Below, piece after piece: positions 49,750 through 57,872 of a stretch of DNA of 64,000 bases. Made by a program: the position numbers and the translations under genes. Origin of the DNA: Palsa-465 sp963800475 (lineage in GTDB: Bacteria > Actinomycetota > Thermoleophilia > Solirubrobacterales > Solirubrobacteraceae); contig CAWDAZ010000005.1 of NCBI GenBank assembly GCA_963800475.1, positions 62,001 through 126,000 on the forward strand, in the 5' to 3' direction. The notes below the pieces were generated by a model. That model had not been told where the DNA came from and searched no databases. It worked only from the letters and a program-made list of their open reading frames with translations. The first letter of the stretch is position 1. Each line of letters opens with the position of its first letter.

Positions 49750-51405
49750 CTAGCGGATCGGGATCCCCAGGTATGGGGCCGCCCAGCCGACGATCTTCTG
49801 GAACGCCGGGGCCGCGACAGCGCCGCCGTAGATCGCGCCCTGGGGCCGGTCGACCATCACGGCCACGAGCAGGCGGGGGTGGCTGGCGGGGAGGAAGCCG
49901 ATGAACGACGCGGCGTATGCGGTGCTGGAGTACTGGCCGTTGACGACCTCGTTGGCGGTTCCGGTCTTGCCCGCCAGATCCCATCCGGGGATCGCCGCCC
50001 CGGATGCCGTGCCGCCGTCCGCGAACACGCCTCGCAGCATGCCGCGGAGCTCGGAGGCCGCAGTCGCCGAGATGATCCGGTGTCCCCGGGGCACGGGGAC
50101 ACGCTTGCCGCCGATCGACTGCACGATCGTCGGCGGGCGAAGGATGCCGCCGTTGGCGATCGCGGAGTAGGCGGTCGCCATCTGGATCGGGGTCACCGAC
50201 TCGCCTTGGCCCATCGGCAGGTTGCCCATCGACGATCCCGAGTACTGCTGCCAGTGCAACACGATCCCCTGCGCCTCGCCCGGGAGATCGACGCCGGTCG
50301 GCGCGCCGAACCCGAACCGGTGGACCCAGTAGTCGAACCGCTGGGGTCCGAGCTTCATGCCGATCTCGTCCGCCCCGATGTTGCTCGACACCCTCAGGAT
50401 GTCGGCGACCGACAGCGTCTCATCCCCGTGGTCCTCGGCGTCGTGGATCTGCCGATCGGCCACCTGCAGCACCGACGGAATGCCGAACTGCGTGCTCGGG
50501 GTGACGACGCCGTCCTGGATGGCGCCCGCCACGGTCACCGCCTTGAACGTCGAGCCCGGCTCGTAGTCGAACCCCACAGCCCGGTCCTCGTTCGCGTAGG
50601 ACGGCGCCGAGCTCGGATCGTTGGCGTTGATCCGCGGCCAGTTGGCGAGCGCCAGGATCTGGCCGGAGCTCGGGTCCATCGCGATCGCGGTCGCGCCGCG
50701 CGGCGAGTACTGCGCACCCACGCCGGCGAGCACCTGTTCGACCTCGTCTTGCAGCGCCGCGTCGATCGTCAGCCGGATCGTGTTGCCGGGCCTGGTCAGC
50801 CGCACGTCGTCGACCGAGATCGGCTGGCCGATCGCGTCGCTGACGATCTTGCGCACCCCATCCTCGCCGCGCAGCGCCATGTTGTACTTGTACTCGAGGC
50901 CGCTCAGCCCCCGGTCGCCCCATCCGACGCTGCCGAGCACCTGGGAGGCCGCCCATATCCGCGGATAGTCGCGCCGCGTCTCCGGGATCAGCGTCAGCCC
51001 GGCGAGGTGGAGCCGGTCGATCGCGTCCGCCTGAGAGCCAGGGAGCAGATGCGCGAGGTACACGAATCCGGTGCGGGGCTTCGTGACCAGCGTCAGCACC
51101 GCCGCGACCGGCTTGCCGAGCAACGGCGCGAGCTGTTGCGCAACCGCCTGCGGGTTCTTGATCAGGTACGGATCGGCGACCACGTCATCGGCGGCCTCGC
51201 TGACCGCCAGCTCAACGCCGTGGCGGTCGGTTATCGCGCCGCGCGGCGCCGGAATCGTCACCGTCTGCGCCTGCTGGGTCGCGGCCGCGCGCTGCAGCGA
51301 CGCGGCCCTTAACCCCCCCAGGTAGGTCGCGCGGACCAGTGCGATCGCCAGCAGCGCGAGGAACAGCAGGAACAGGAGACCGATGCGGCGGTCGATCGCC
51401 CGCAA
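49750..51405 (-). CDS. ftsI: Septal penicillin-binding protein (FtsI/PBP3, class B transpeptidase)
   Basis: 551 residues. One N-terminal membrane segment (IGLLFLLFLALLAIALVRA), a PBP dimerisation domain (PRGAITDRHGVELAVSE) and a transpeptidase domain with S285-x2-K288 (YEPGSTFKAVT), S340-S341-N342 and K480-T-G. It crosslinks septal peptidoglycan with FtsW. Starts 6 bases after the ftsL-like gene. In the usual dcw order murE would follow; here a transporter/regulator/clpP block of about 4.3 kb intervenes. Confidence 0.93.
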   Translation of the reverse strand: MRAIDRRIGLLFLLFLALLAIALVRATYLGGLRAASLQRAAATQQAQTVTIPAPRGAITDRHGVELAVSEAADDVVADPYLIKNPQAVAQQLAPLLGKPVAAVLTLVTKPRTGFVYLAHLLPGSQADAIDRLHLAGLTLIPETRRDYPRIWAASQVLGSVGWGDRGLSGLEYKYNMALRGEDGVRKIVSDAIGQPISVDDVRLTRPGNTIRLTIDAALQDEVEQVLAGVGAQYSPRGATAIAMDPSSGQILALANWPRINANDPSSAPSYANEDRAVGFDYEPGSTFKAVTVAGAIQDGVVTPSTQFGIPSVLQVADRQIHDAEDHGDETLSVADILRVSSNIGADEIGMKLGPQRFDYWVHRFGFGAPTGVDLPGEAQGIVLHWQQYSGSSMGNLPMGQGESVTPIQMATAYSAIANGGILRPPTIVQSIGGKRVPVPRGHRIISATAASELRGMLRGVFADGGTASGAAIPGWDLAGKTGTANEVVNGQYSSTAYAASFIGFLPASHPRLLVAVMVDRPQGAIYGGAVAAPAFQKIVGWAAPYLGIPIR

Positions 51406-51411
51406 CCGGTG

Positions 51412-52122
51412 CTAGCCCCCGTTGGAGGTGCCGGACTGCGATGAAGGCGAGGCGATCGCCACTGCACCCGACCCGGTGCCGGTGGTCGAGGACGTGCCCG
51501 CGGACTGCCCGACCGCGCTCGAGCTGCCAGCCGTCGGCCCCGGGGCGGTCACAATCGACGCCTGGGAAAGGAAGTTCGAGGGGTCGGGCGCGTGGATGCT
51601 CGCCGCAGCTCGCGCCGGATCGCCCGGCCGCGCCCCCAAGAACGAGACCGCGGTCGGATCGGGCATCACCATGCCCATCTTCGCCGCGAGCCGCTCGAGC
51701 CGCTGGTCGTCGCTCAGAGCCGCGACGTTCGCCTGCAGCGCCTGGTTGCGGTTCGTGAGCGTCGAGCCGCGCTCGAGCCATCGCCCCATGCCCGCCCCGA
51801 GCTTGAGGATCTCGACCTGCATGGCGACGATCCCGACCAGCAGTACTCCGAGCAGCGGGATCCACGCGCGCCCGCGAACGATCCGGTCGAGCAAGGTGTG
51901 CTCGGGCAGGCCACGGATCACGAGCAGGCCGCGCGCGGCGAGGCTCGACCTGCGCGGCGCGGCGGGCGCCGTCGCGGCGCTCCGGGCGGCCGCGGGCCCG
52001 CTCACGCGGCGCGGACCGCGTACCGGGCGCGGCGTCCGCGAGTGGCCGGGAGCTCCCGGTGCCTTCGCCGGCCTGGGCGTGGCGCGGCTCCGTCCGGCTG
52101 CGGTCATCGCCGATGGAGTCAT
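51412..52122 (-). CDS. FtsL-like divisome protein
   Basis: 236 residues: a long, basic, Pro/Ala-rich cytoplasmic N-terminus (about 1-85), one membrane segment (AWIPLLGVLLVGIVAMQVEIL), a short coiled coil (LGAGMGRWLERGSTLTNRNQALQANVAALSDDQRLERLAAKMG region), then a Ser/Thr/Gly-rich extracellular tail. Layout and position between rsmH and ftsI fit FtsL; sequence conservation in this family is low. Both the N-terminus and the tail are longer than in typical FtsL. Overlaps rsmH by 4 bases. Confidence 0.75.
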   Translation of the reverse strand: MTPSAMTAAGRSRATPRPAKAPGAPGHSRTPRPVRGPRRVSGPAAARSAATAPAAPRRSSLAARGLLVIRGLPEHTLLDRIVRGRAWIPLLGVLLVGIVAMQVEILKLGAGMGRWLERGSTLTNRNQALQANVAALSDDQRLERLAAKMGMVMPDPTAVSFLGARPGDPARAAASIHAPDPSNFLSQASIVTAPGPTAGSSSAVGQSAGTSSTTGTGSGAVAIASPSSQSGTSNGG

Positions 52123-53066
52123 GCGTCACTCTCCTCGAGCTTGCGAGCCACGCGCAGGTGGGCCGACCGGGCGCGCGGATTGGCCGCCACCTCGCCGGCC
52201 GTCGGGGCGACGGCGCGGCGCGTCAGGAGCTCGGCCTCGGGCTCGTGGCCGCACACACACACGGGCAGGTCCGGAGGACACACGCAGCCGCGGGCGCGAG
52301 CGGCGAGGAATCGCTTGACGGTCCGGTCCTCGAGCGAGTGGAACGAGATCGCAGCGAACCGTCCGCCCTGCCGCAGCACGTCCCACGCGAGCGGAAGCGC
52401 GGCGTCGAGCTGGGCGAGCTCGTCGTTGACCGCGATTCGCAGCGCCTGGAAGGTGCGGCGGGCCGGATGACCGCTCGCGAACGGCGCGTGGACCGGGACC
52501 GACGCCTTGATCACGTCGACCAGCTCGTGGGTGGTGACGAGCTCGCCGCGGGTGCGGGCGCTGGCGATCGCCCGCGCGATCTGCCCGGAGTAGCGCTCCT
52601 CTCCGTATTCGCGAAGCAGCCGAGCCAGCCTTCGCTGGTCCCAGGTGTTGACGATCTCGCGAGCGGTGAGCTCCTGGTCCGGGTCCATCCGCATGTCGAG
52701 CGGGGCGTCGTATGCGTACGAGAAGCCACGCGCCCAGGTGTCGACCTGCATCGACGACATCCCCAGGTCCACGTACACGAGGTCCGCCGCGAGCTGCTCG
52801 TCGCGAAGCTGCTCGAGCGCGCTCACGAAGTCGGCGCGGATGAACCTGGTGTGGCACGGGAGCTCCGCGGACAGCTCGGCGAACCGGTCCTCGGCAGCGG
52901 GGTCCCGGTCGACGCAGATCAGGGTTCCGGTCGGGCCGATCCGGCCGGCGACAAGGCGCGCGTGACCGCCTCCGCCGAACGTGCAGTCGACCGCGGTCTC
53001 CCCGGCCTGCGGGTTCACCACGTCGATCAGCTCCCCGGCGAGCACCGGGATATGGATCTGCGTCAT
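52119..53066 (-). CDS. rsmH: 16S rRNA m4C1402 methyltransferase
   Basis: 315 residues from ATG 53066, one base after the mraZ stop. HIPVLAGELIDVVNPQAGETAVDCTFGGGGHARLV binds S-adenosylmethionine; DLVYVDLGMSSMQVD, GFSYAYDAPLDMRMD, ALPLAWDVLRQGGRFAAISFHSLEDRTVKRFL are family blocks. An extra cysteine-rich insert (RGCVCPPDLPVCVCGHEPE) is present near the end, as in many Gram-positive homologues. Confidence 0.96.
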   Translation of the reverse strand: MTQIHIPVLAGELIDVVNPQAGETAVDCTFGGGGHARLVAGRIGPTGTLICVDRDPAAEDRFAELSAELPCHTRFIRADFVSALEQLRDEQLAADLVYVDLGMSSMQVDTWARGFSYAYDAPLDMRMDPDQELTAREIVNTWDQRRLARLLREYGEERYSGQIARAIASARTRGELVTTHELVDVIKASVPVHAPFASGHPARRTFQALRIAVNDELAQLDAALPLAWDVLRQGGRFAAISFHSLEDRTVKRFLAARARGCVCPPDLPVCVCGHEPEAELLTRRAVAPTAGEVAANPRARSAHLRVARKLEESDA

Positions 53067-53067
53067 G

Positions 53068-53523
53068 TCAAGCAGTGTCGCCAAGGCTCGCGGCAAGGTC
53101 GGGTACACGGGTCTCCACGTCGGCGCTGTACGGCGCGTAGCGGCCACGATCGAACACCTCGAGGCACTCCCCGGAGCCGATCACGACGACGTCCTTGTCG
53201 AGTCCGGCGTAGGTCATCAGCTTCGGAGGGATCATCACGCGGTTGGCTGAGTCGAGCTCGGTGTCATGGGAGAAGCCGAAGAAGAACCGCTTCAGGTCGC
53301 GGGCGGTCGAGGACAGCGGGTTGAGCCCCGCCAAGGTCGCGCCGGTGTACGCGTCGTAGGCGTCGGGCGTCCAGATCGCGATCGACCGGGGTGCGTCCTT
53401 GGTCGTCTCCGGCGAGGCAGCCAGCACCACGCCGTCGGCAAGCGTCGCTCGGAACTTCGCGGGGATCGTGAGCCGGTGCTTGGCGTCGAGCGTGTGCTCG
53501 AAGGTTCCGCGGAAGGCGATCAC
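53068..53523 (-). CDS. mraZ: Transcriptional regulator MraZ
   Basis: 151 residues, GTG start. AbrB-like double swapped-hairpin protein; FRGTFEHTLDAKHRLTIPAKFRATL and FGFSHDTELDSANRVMIPPKLMTYAGLDKDVVVIGSGECLEVFD are the two repeated halves with DxKxR- and DxxxR-type loops. It represses the dcw cluster through GTGGG-type repeats, which are found upstream here at 53657-53681. First gene of mraZ-rsmH-ftsL-ftsI. Confidence 0.95.
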   Translation of the reverse strand: MIAFRGTFEHTLDAKHRLTIPAKFRATLADGVVLAASPETTKDAPRSIAIWTPDAYDAYTGATLAGLNPLSSTARDLKRFFFGFSHDTELDSANRVMIPPKLMTYAGLDKDVVVIGSGECLEVFDRGRYAPYSADVETRVPDLAASLGDTA

Positions 53524-53598
53524 CTGTGTCGCTCCAGCTCTGTCGCGGGGGTCTCATCCGGCGGGGTCAAGGTTTCTGTTCTGACGGGCCGAAGTTCT

Positions 53599-53641
53599 GA
53601 ACCCGGGTGGCTGGGTGGGAGGAGCCCTGCCACCCGGGTTC
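53599..53641 (-). promoter_or_regulatory. Strong hairpin in mraZ leader
   Basis: GAACCCGGGTGGC (53599-53611) and GCCACCCGGGTTC (53629-53641) form a perfect 13-bp stem with a 17-base loop in the untranslated leader, between the predicted transcription start and the mraZ start codon. No U tract follows. It could control elongation, RNA stability or translation of the dcw operon. Confidence 0.55.
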
Positions 53642-53656
53642 CAATTGCATGCGGGT

Positions 53657-53688
53657 CCCACTGTAACCCACTTTCTCCCACAATGCAA
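53657..53688 (-). promoter_or_regulatory. mraZ promoter with three-repeat MraZ operator
   Basis: On the minus strand GTGGG occurs at 53681-53677, 53671-53667 and 53661-53657, exactly 10 bases apart, the known MraZ box layout. A related TTGGG lies 12 bases further out. Overlapping them are TTGCAT (53688-53683) and TACAGT (53665-53660) with a 17-base spacer, a plausible sigma-A promoter. Bound MraZ would cover the promoter, fitting autorepression. Confidence 0.75.
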
Positions 53689-53880
53689 CCCAACTCGCAT
53701 CGCTCCTCCCACTGAGCCGCTCTTGCGGCCCCGGGACGGCGAGAACGCCGTGCCGGCGGGCGATCCACGCGACCCGACGCCCGCGGCTGAACCGCGCAGA
53801 TCCTGCAAGCCGGCGTGCAGACGCCGGTGATGGCCCGCGAGTTGCAGCCTCGGGCAGGTTCCGTCCGGGGGCTGTGCGTA
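53689..53880. other. Spacer between two-component operon and mraZ promoter
   Basis: About 190 bases without a supported gene. A hairpin at 53810-53827 (CCGGCGT/ACGCCGG, 4-base loop) 54 bases beyond the histidine kinase stop may end that transcript; no U tract. One further CCCAC motif (GTGGG on the minus strand) lies at 53708-53712. Nothing else recognised. Confidence 0.5.
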
Positions 53881-54621
53881 CTACATGTCCGCGGGCGCGC
53901 GCGCGAAGTCCGGTGCGGCCGGGAGCTCCAGCACCAGCCGGGCGCCTGTCCTGCTCGCGGCCTGCGCCAACCGTCCGCCGTGCGCCGCGGCGATCGCGTC
54001 GACGATGCGCAGCCCGTGTCCACGGCGCCCGTCGCGCCGGGCGCGTCGGATCAGCTCGCTCACGGGCGCGGGCAGGCCCGGCCCGTCATCTGCGACCTCG
54101 ATCCGGACTGCGCCCGGACTGGCGCTGCCGCAGATCTCCACCGCCCCTCCCCCGTGCTCGATCGCGTTGGCGATCAGGTTGCCCGTCGCCTGCGCGAGTC
54201 GCAGCCGGTCGCCCGCGATCACCGCGCCCGGCCCCGACCAGCGCAACCGCAGTTCGACGCCGCGGCCGGCGGCCGCCGGCCGCCACGCCTCGACGGAGTC
54301 GGAAACCAGCTGCCCGACGACGAACCTCCGCACGCTCCCGAGCTCCGCGCAACCTCGGCTTCCCTGCTCGAGGTCCTCGACGGCCAGCGCGGCACGGCGC
54401 AGCTCCAGCTCGATCGCCCGCAGCCGCGCCGCGGCGGGGCTTCGTTGACGGCCCGCCAGCGCAACTCCCAGCGTCGCCGCAGTGAGCGGGCCGCGCAACT
54501 CGTGACACGCCTCGGCGACCGACCGCCGCCGCGCCGCCAGCAGCCGCCGCGCGCTCGTCAAGGCGATCAGCGCCATCGCGGCCACCACCCACCCGGCGAG
54601 CGTCAGCACCTGGCCGCTCAC
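53881..54621 (-). CDS. Small sensor histidine kinase
   Basis: 246 residues from GTG 54621, overlapping the response-regulator stop (GTGA). One membrane segment at the N-terminus (VLTLAGWVVAAMALIALTSA) but no extracellular sensor domain. The H box is AEACHELRGPL (H40), the N box GNLIANAIEHGGG, the G1 box EVADDGPGLP and G2 RRGHGLRIVDAIAAAHGG. It probably senses through the membrane or a partner protein. The usual substrate of its phosphorylation is the adjacent OmpR-type regulator. Confidence 0.88.
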   Translation of the reverse strand: MSGQVLTLAGWVVAAMALIALTSARRLLAARRRSVAEACHELRGPLTAATLGVALAGRQRSPAAARLRAIELELRRAALAVEDLEQGSRGCAELGSVRRFVVGQLVSDSVEAWRPAAAGRGVELRLRWSGPGAVIAGDRLRLAQATGNLIANAIEHGGGAVEICGSASPGAVRIEVADDGPGLPAPVSELIRRARRDGRRGHGLRIVDAIAAAHGGRLAQAASRTGARLVLELPAAPDFARAPADM

Positions 54622-55334
54622 TCGAGCGCACCGTCGACGAGCCGATACCCGACGCCCCACACGTTGACCACGAACCCGTCCCCGGCGGCATTCAGCTTCT
54701 TCCGCAGCCGGAACGCGTGCGAATCCAGCGTGCGCGTGATGCACGGGGCCCTGAATCCCCATACGCCGCGTAAGAGCTCCTCGCGCGTGAACACGCGCGT
54801 AGGCTCCGCGGCCAGCGCGCGCAGCAGGGCGAACTCCTTCTTCGACAGCGTCACGGGCTCGCCGTGCACCAGCACCCGCCGCGACACAGGATCGACCTCC
54901 AGCGCGCCGACGCGCAACCGGCCGAGATTCGGCCGCCGCCGGCTGCGCCTCAGCAGCGCCGCGACCCGGGCCACGAGCTCGCTGTAGGAGAACGGCTTCA
55001 CGATGTAATCGTCCGCGCCGTCCCGGAACCCCCTGACCCGGTCGAGCTCGGTGCCGCGGCCGGTCAGCACCAGCACGGGAAGGTCGGGATCCACGCGGCT
55101 CGAGACGCGGTCGGTCTCGCGCACTTCCCTCAGCAGCTCGAGCCCGTCGCGGTCGGGAAGTCCGAGATCGACGATCGCGAGGTCCGGGAAGCCCGTCTCG
55201 ATGTGGTGCAGCCCGTCCCTCGCCGAGGCGGCCTCGAGCAGCTCGTAGCCGTCGGCGAGCAGGTTGTCGGCGAGGAACCGCCGCGTCTGCGTGTGGTCCT
55301 CCACCACCAGGATCGTCGCCGCCGGCGCCTCCAT
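54618..55334 (-). CDS. OmpR-family response regulator
   Basis: 238 residues. Receiver domain with acidic pocket in LVVEDHT, phospho-acceptor D56 in AIVDLGLPDRDG and K113 in YIVKPFSYSEL; winged-helix output domain with RRVLVHGEPVTLSKKEFALLRALAAEPTRVFTREELLRGVWG. Downstream the histidine kinase gene overlaps it. The divergent spacer carries a perfect 22-bp palindrome, a candidate binding site. Confidence 0.93.
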   Translation of the reverse strand: MEAPAATILVVEDHTQTRRFLADNLLADGYELLEAASARDGLHHIETGFPDLAIVDLGLPDRDGLELLREVRETDRVSSRVDPDLPVLVLTGRGTELDRVRGFRDGADDYIVKPFSYSELVARVAALLRRSRRRPNLGRLRVGALEVDPVSRRVLVHGEPVTLSKKEFALLRALAAEPTRVFTREELLRGVWGFRAPCITRTLDSHAFRLRKKLNAAGDGFVVNVWGVGYRLVDGALE

Positions 55335-55380
55335 GTCTGTACTAGCCCGCAGCCGCTGGAATTCCCCCCTCGCCGCCTCC

Positions 55381-55402
55381 CGAGTCGCCGATCGGCGACT
55401 CG
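55381..55402. promoter_or_regulatory. Perfect 22-bp palindrome between response regulator and unknown gene
   Basis: Arms CGAGTCGCCGA and TCGGCGACTCG meet without a spacer. It lies 47 bases upstream of the response-regulator start and 48 bases upstream of the divergent gene at 55450, an ideal shared control position. OmpR-type regulators usually bind direct repeats, so another factor, or a structural RNA role, is possible. Confidence 0.5.
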
Positions 55403-55449
55403 AGCTGCAACATCGCGTTCAACCGCGCGGCCTCGGAGGATTCCGCCAT

Positions 55450-55926
55450 ATGATGCCGACGCCCTCGATGTTCAGACGCGGCAACTACAGCTCCGGGGAG
55501 GACTTCGTGCTCGAGTACGGGGAACTCCGTTTCACGTTCAACGAACGCGACTTTCGCGAGCGTTGCGAGCAGGCCGCGCGCAAGGTCGGCTTCATCGAGG
55601 ATGAAATAGAGCCCGACGAGGCAGAGGACCTGATCAACCTCGTCGTCAACGGCGAGGTGTCCGATCCGGCGTCCGCGCTCGGCGACCACGTCAACGACTG
55701 CTGGCCGGAGCTGGTAGGCCCGTCCGAGCGCTCGCTCGTGCACTGGCTGCGGCGCCTGATCTTCAGGAGCGCGTGGCTCGACCAGCGCGTCAAGGAAGGC
55801 GAGCTCGACGTGTGCTTCGACGAGCACGCCAGCGGGTTCGTCTACGTCCAGCCGGACCGGGACGGAGAGCCGATCAGGCTCGCCCCCGAGCCGAGCTGGA
55901 ATCGGGTCGCGTACGTCAGGCGCTGA
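55450..55926 (+). CDS. Protein of unknown function
   Basis: 158 residues from ATG 55450 (GGAGGA 9 bases upstream; ATGs at 55453 and 55468 are alternatives). Soluble, acidic, no signal peptide or membrane segment. Recognisable only by composition: alternating acidic helices (FNERDFRERCEQAARKVGF, EIEPDEAEDLINLVVNGEV) and aromatic residues in the C-terminal half (WPELVG, HWLRRLIFRSAWLDQRV, FVYVQPDRDG). Divergent from a two-component system with a shared palindrome, so possibly controlled by it. The stop lies in a short duplicated sequence. Confidence 0.7.
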   Translation: MMPTPSMFRRGNYSSGEDFVLEYGELRFTFNERDFRERCEQAARKVGFIEDEIEPDEAEDLINLVVNGEVSDPASALGDHVNDCWPELVGPSERSLVHWLRRLIFRSAWLDQRVKEGELDVCFDEHASGFVYVQPDRDGEPIRLAPEPSWNRVAYVRR

Positions 55927-55954
55927 GCGCCGTCGAGATCAGGCGCTGAGCGCC
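55916..55954. repeat. Tandem duplication at the end of the unknown gene
   Basis: TCAGGCGCTGAGCGCC occurs at 55916-55931 and 55939-55954, 23 bases apart. Each copy contains GGCGCT-G-AGCGCC, a perfect 13-bp palindrome; the first includes the stop codon of the unknown gene. Between convergent genes, it may act as a two-way terminator, though no U tract is seen. Confidence 0.45.
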
Positions 55955-55968
55955 ACCGGCTAGCTAGA

Positions 55969-56946
55969 TCAGCCGCCGCCGCCGGCCATCGAGGCGATCT
56001 GCTGATTGGCGGGCGGCGGGTTGTCCAAGATCAGCTGCGGGACCGTGACGAGCTTGTACCCGCGCGCGCGGAGGTCCTCGACGATCCTCGGCAGCGCGGC
56101 GACCGTCTCGTCGCGATTCCCGCCCGCGTCGTGCATCAGGAAGATCGCGCCGGGCTGCGCGCCCGAAACGACCGTGCTGATGATCGAGTCGGTGCCTGGC
56201 AGGCGATAGTCGCTGGTATCGACGGTCCACAGGACCATCAGCATCCTGTACTTGCGCAGCAGCGAGATCGTGTTGCTGTTCCAGAGGCCGTACGGCGGCC
56301 GGAACAGCCTCGGATACGGCGCGCCGAACTTCACGATCTCGTTCCGTTCGCTGACCAGCTGGTTGCGCTGGTCGGCGGGCGACAGCTGGCCCATCGGCGC
56401 GTGCGACCAGGTGTGGTCCTCGATCGGGTATCCGCTCGCAACGATGTCCCTTGTCCCGGCGGAGAAGTACTGCTCCGGACTTCCCACCTCGAAGAACGTC
56501 GCGGGCACGTGGAGCTGATTGAGGATCGAGACGACCTGGGTCGTGTACGGGCCCGGTCCGTCGTCGAATGTCAGCGCGACCTCGCGGTGCTGGGCGCCAG
56601 CGATCCGGATCGCGGGCGCGTAGGCGAGCGTCCGGTCGATCGCGGCGTTCTCGGCCGCGGTCTGCACCCCGGCGAACGACGTGGCACCGTTACCCGACAG
56701 GGTCTGGATACGGCTGAGCAGCCCCGCCGCGTGGACGGTGACCGGGTGCGGCGCGGAGCCACCCCCCGAGCCCACCGCGATCAGGGTCACGATCAACAGC
56801 GCGACCACCACGAGGATCGCCAGCGTGCGGCGCCGGCGATGGTGCGGCTGGTGGCTCCACTTGCGCGATGGTCCGCCGCTCTCGCCGTACGAACGCGACG
56901 GCGGAACGCCGGACCGGCGCCGCGAGGGTGTGACCGTGTCGGGCAT
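55969..56946 (-). CDS. Membrane-anchored polysaccharide deacetylase (NodB domain)
   Basis: 325 residues: basic N-terminus, one membrane segment (about 41-59), linker, then a CE4 domain. Motif 1 is ALTFDDGPGPYT (D127, D128), motif 2 HTWSHA (H178, H182), motif 3 RPPYG and a late MHDAG. The metal-binding triad is complete, so it should be active. Likely removes N-acetyl groups from peptidoglycan or another wall polymer on the outer face. Divergent from the mannose-transfer genes. Confidence 0.9.
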   Translation of the reverse strand: MPDTVTPSRRRSGVPPSRSYGESGGPSRKWSHQPHHRRRRTLAILVVVALLIVTLIAVGSGGGSAPHPVTVHAAGLLSRIQTLSGNGATSFAGVQTAAENAAIDRTLAYAPAIRIAGAQHREVALTFDDGPGPYTTQVVSILNQLHVPATFFEVGSPEQYFSAGTRDIVASGYPIEDHTWSHAPMGQLSPADQRNQLVSERNEIVKFGAPYPRLFRPPYGLWNSNTISLLRKYRMLMVLWTVDTSDYRLPGTDSIISTVVSGAQPGAIFLMHDAGGNRDETVAALPRIVEDLRARGYKLVTVPQLILDNPPPANQQIASMAGGGG

Positions 56947-57031
56947 CGGCTCGCACTCATGATGCCGAGTCGTCCGGCGGCATGCACCAGCGGTGGGGAC
57001 TCGCTTTAGCAGCGGGCTTTAGTCTGCGCTC

Positions 57032-57799
57032 ATGCCAGCCGGGGTCTGGGTCGTGATTCCGACCTACAACGAGGCCGAGAACATCGAAGCGATGCTGCGC
57101 AGAAGCTGCGCGGAGCTCGACCGAGTGGCGCCCGGCCAATACCGGGTGCTGGTCGTCGACGACTCGTCTCCCGACGGCACCGGCGAGCTCGCCGAGGCGG
57201 TCGGCCGCGAGCTCGAGGCGGTCGAGGTGCTGCACCGCACCGCGAAGACGGGGCTCGGCCATGCGTACCTGGCCGGGTTCGCCGAGGCGCTCGCGGGCGG
57301 CGCCGAGCTGGTCATCGAGATGGACGCCGATTTCTCCCACGACCCGGCCTACCTGGAGGAGCTGCTCGAGGCCGCCAGGGACGCGGACGTCGTGCTCGGC
57401 TCGCGCTACGTACCCGGTGGCGGCGTCGAGGACTGGGGGCTGCTGCGGAGGCTGATCAGCCGCGGCGGCGGCCTGTACGCGCGGGCGATCCTGCGCGTGG
57501 ACGTCCACGACCTGACCGGCGGGTTCAAATGCATCCGCCGCGAGGTGCTCGAGGCGATCGACCTCGATAGCGTGCGCGCCGAGGGGTACGTGTTCCAGAT
57601 CGAGGTGACCTACCGCGCGATCCTCGCGGGATTCCGGGTCAAGGAGGTGCCGATCGTGTTCCGCGACCGCACCAGCGGCTCGAGCAAGATGTCGGCGCGG
57701 ATCGCGCTCGAGGCGATGTGGATGGTTCCCCGCCTCCGCCGCAGCGCCTCGGCGGCGCTGATCAAGGCTCGGCGGCCGACCGCCGACGCCGCTCTGTGA
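57032..57799 (+). CDS. Polyprenol-phosphate mannosyltransferase (Dpm1/Ppm1-like)
   Basis: 255 residues, soluble GT2 domain without membrane tail. VVIPTYNEAENIEAML, VVDDSSPDGTGELA, GLGHAYLAGFAEAL, VIEMDADFSHDPAYL, GSRYVPGGGVEDWG and DLTGGFKCIRREVL match GDP-mannose:polyprenol-phosphate mannosyltransferases. The product is the lipid donor used by GT-C enzymes such as the one encoded next. No strong ribosome site at ATG 57032. Confidence 0.9.
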   Translation: MPAGVWVVIPTYNEAENIEAMLRRSCAELDRVAPGQYRVLVVDDSSPDGTGELAEAVGRELEAVEVLHRTAKTGLGHAYLAGFAEALAGGAELVIEMDADFSHDPAYLEELLEAARDADVVLGSRYVPGGGVEDWGLLRRLISRGGGLYARAILRVDVHDLTGGFKCIRREVLEAIDLDSVRAEGYVFQIEVTYRAILAGFRVKEVPIVFRDRTSGSSKMSARIALEAMWMVPRLRRSASAALIKARRPTADAAL

Positions 57800-57872
57800 C
57801 AGGCATCACGGCGCTGGCCGCGCGCGGCTGCCCTAACGTAAAACCAATGTCCATGCGGGCATCCTTCTTGCG

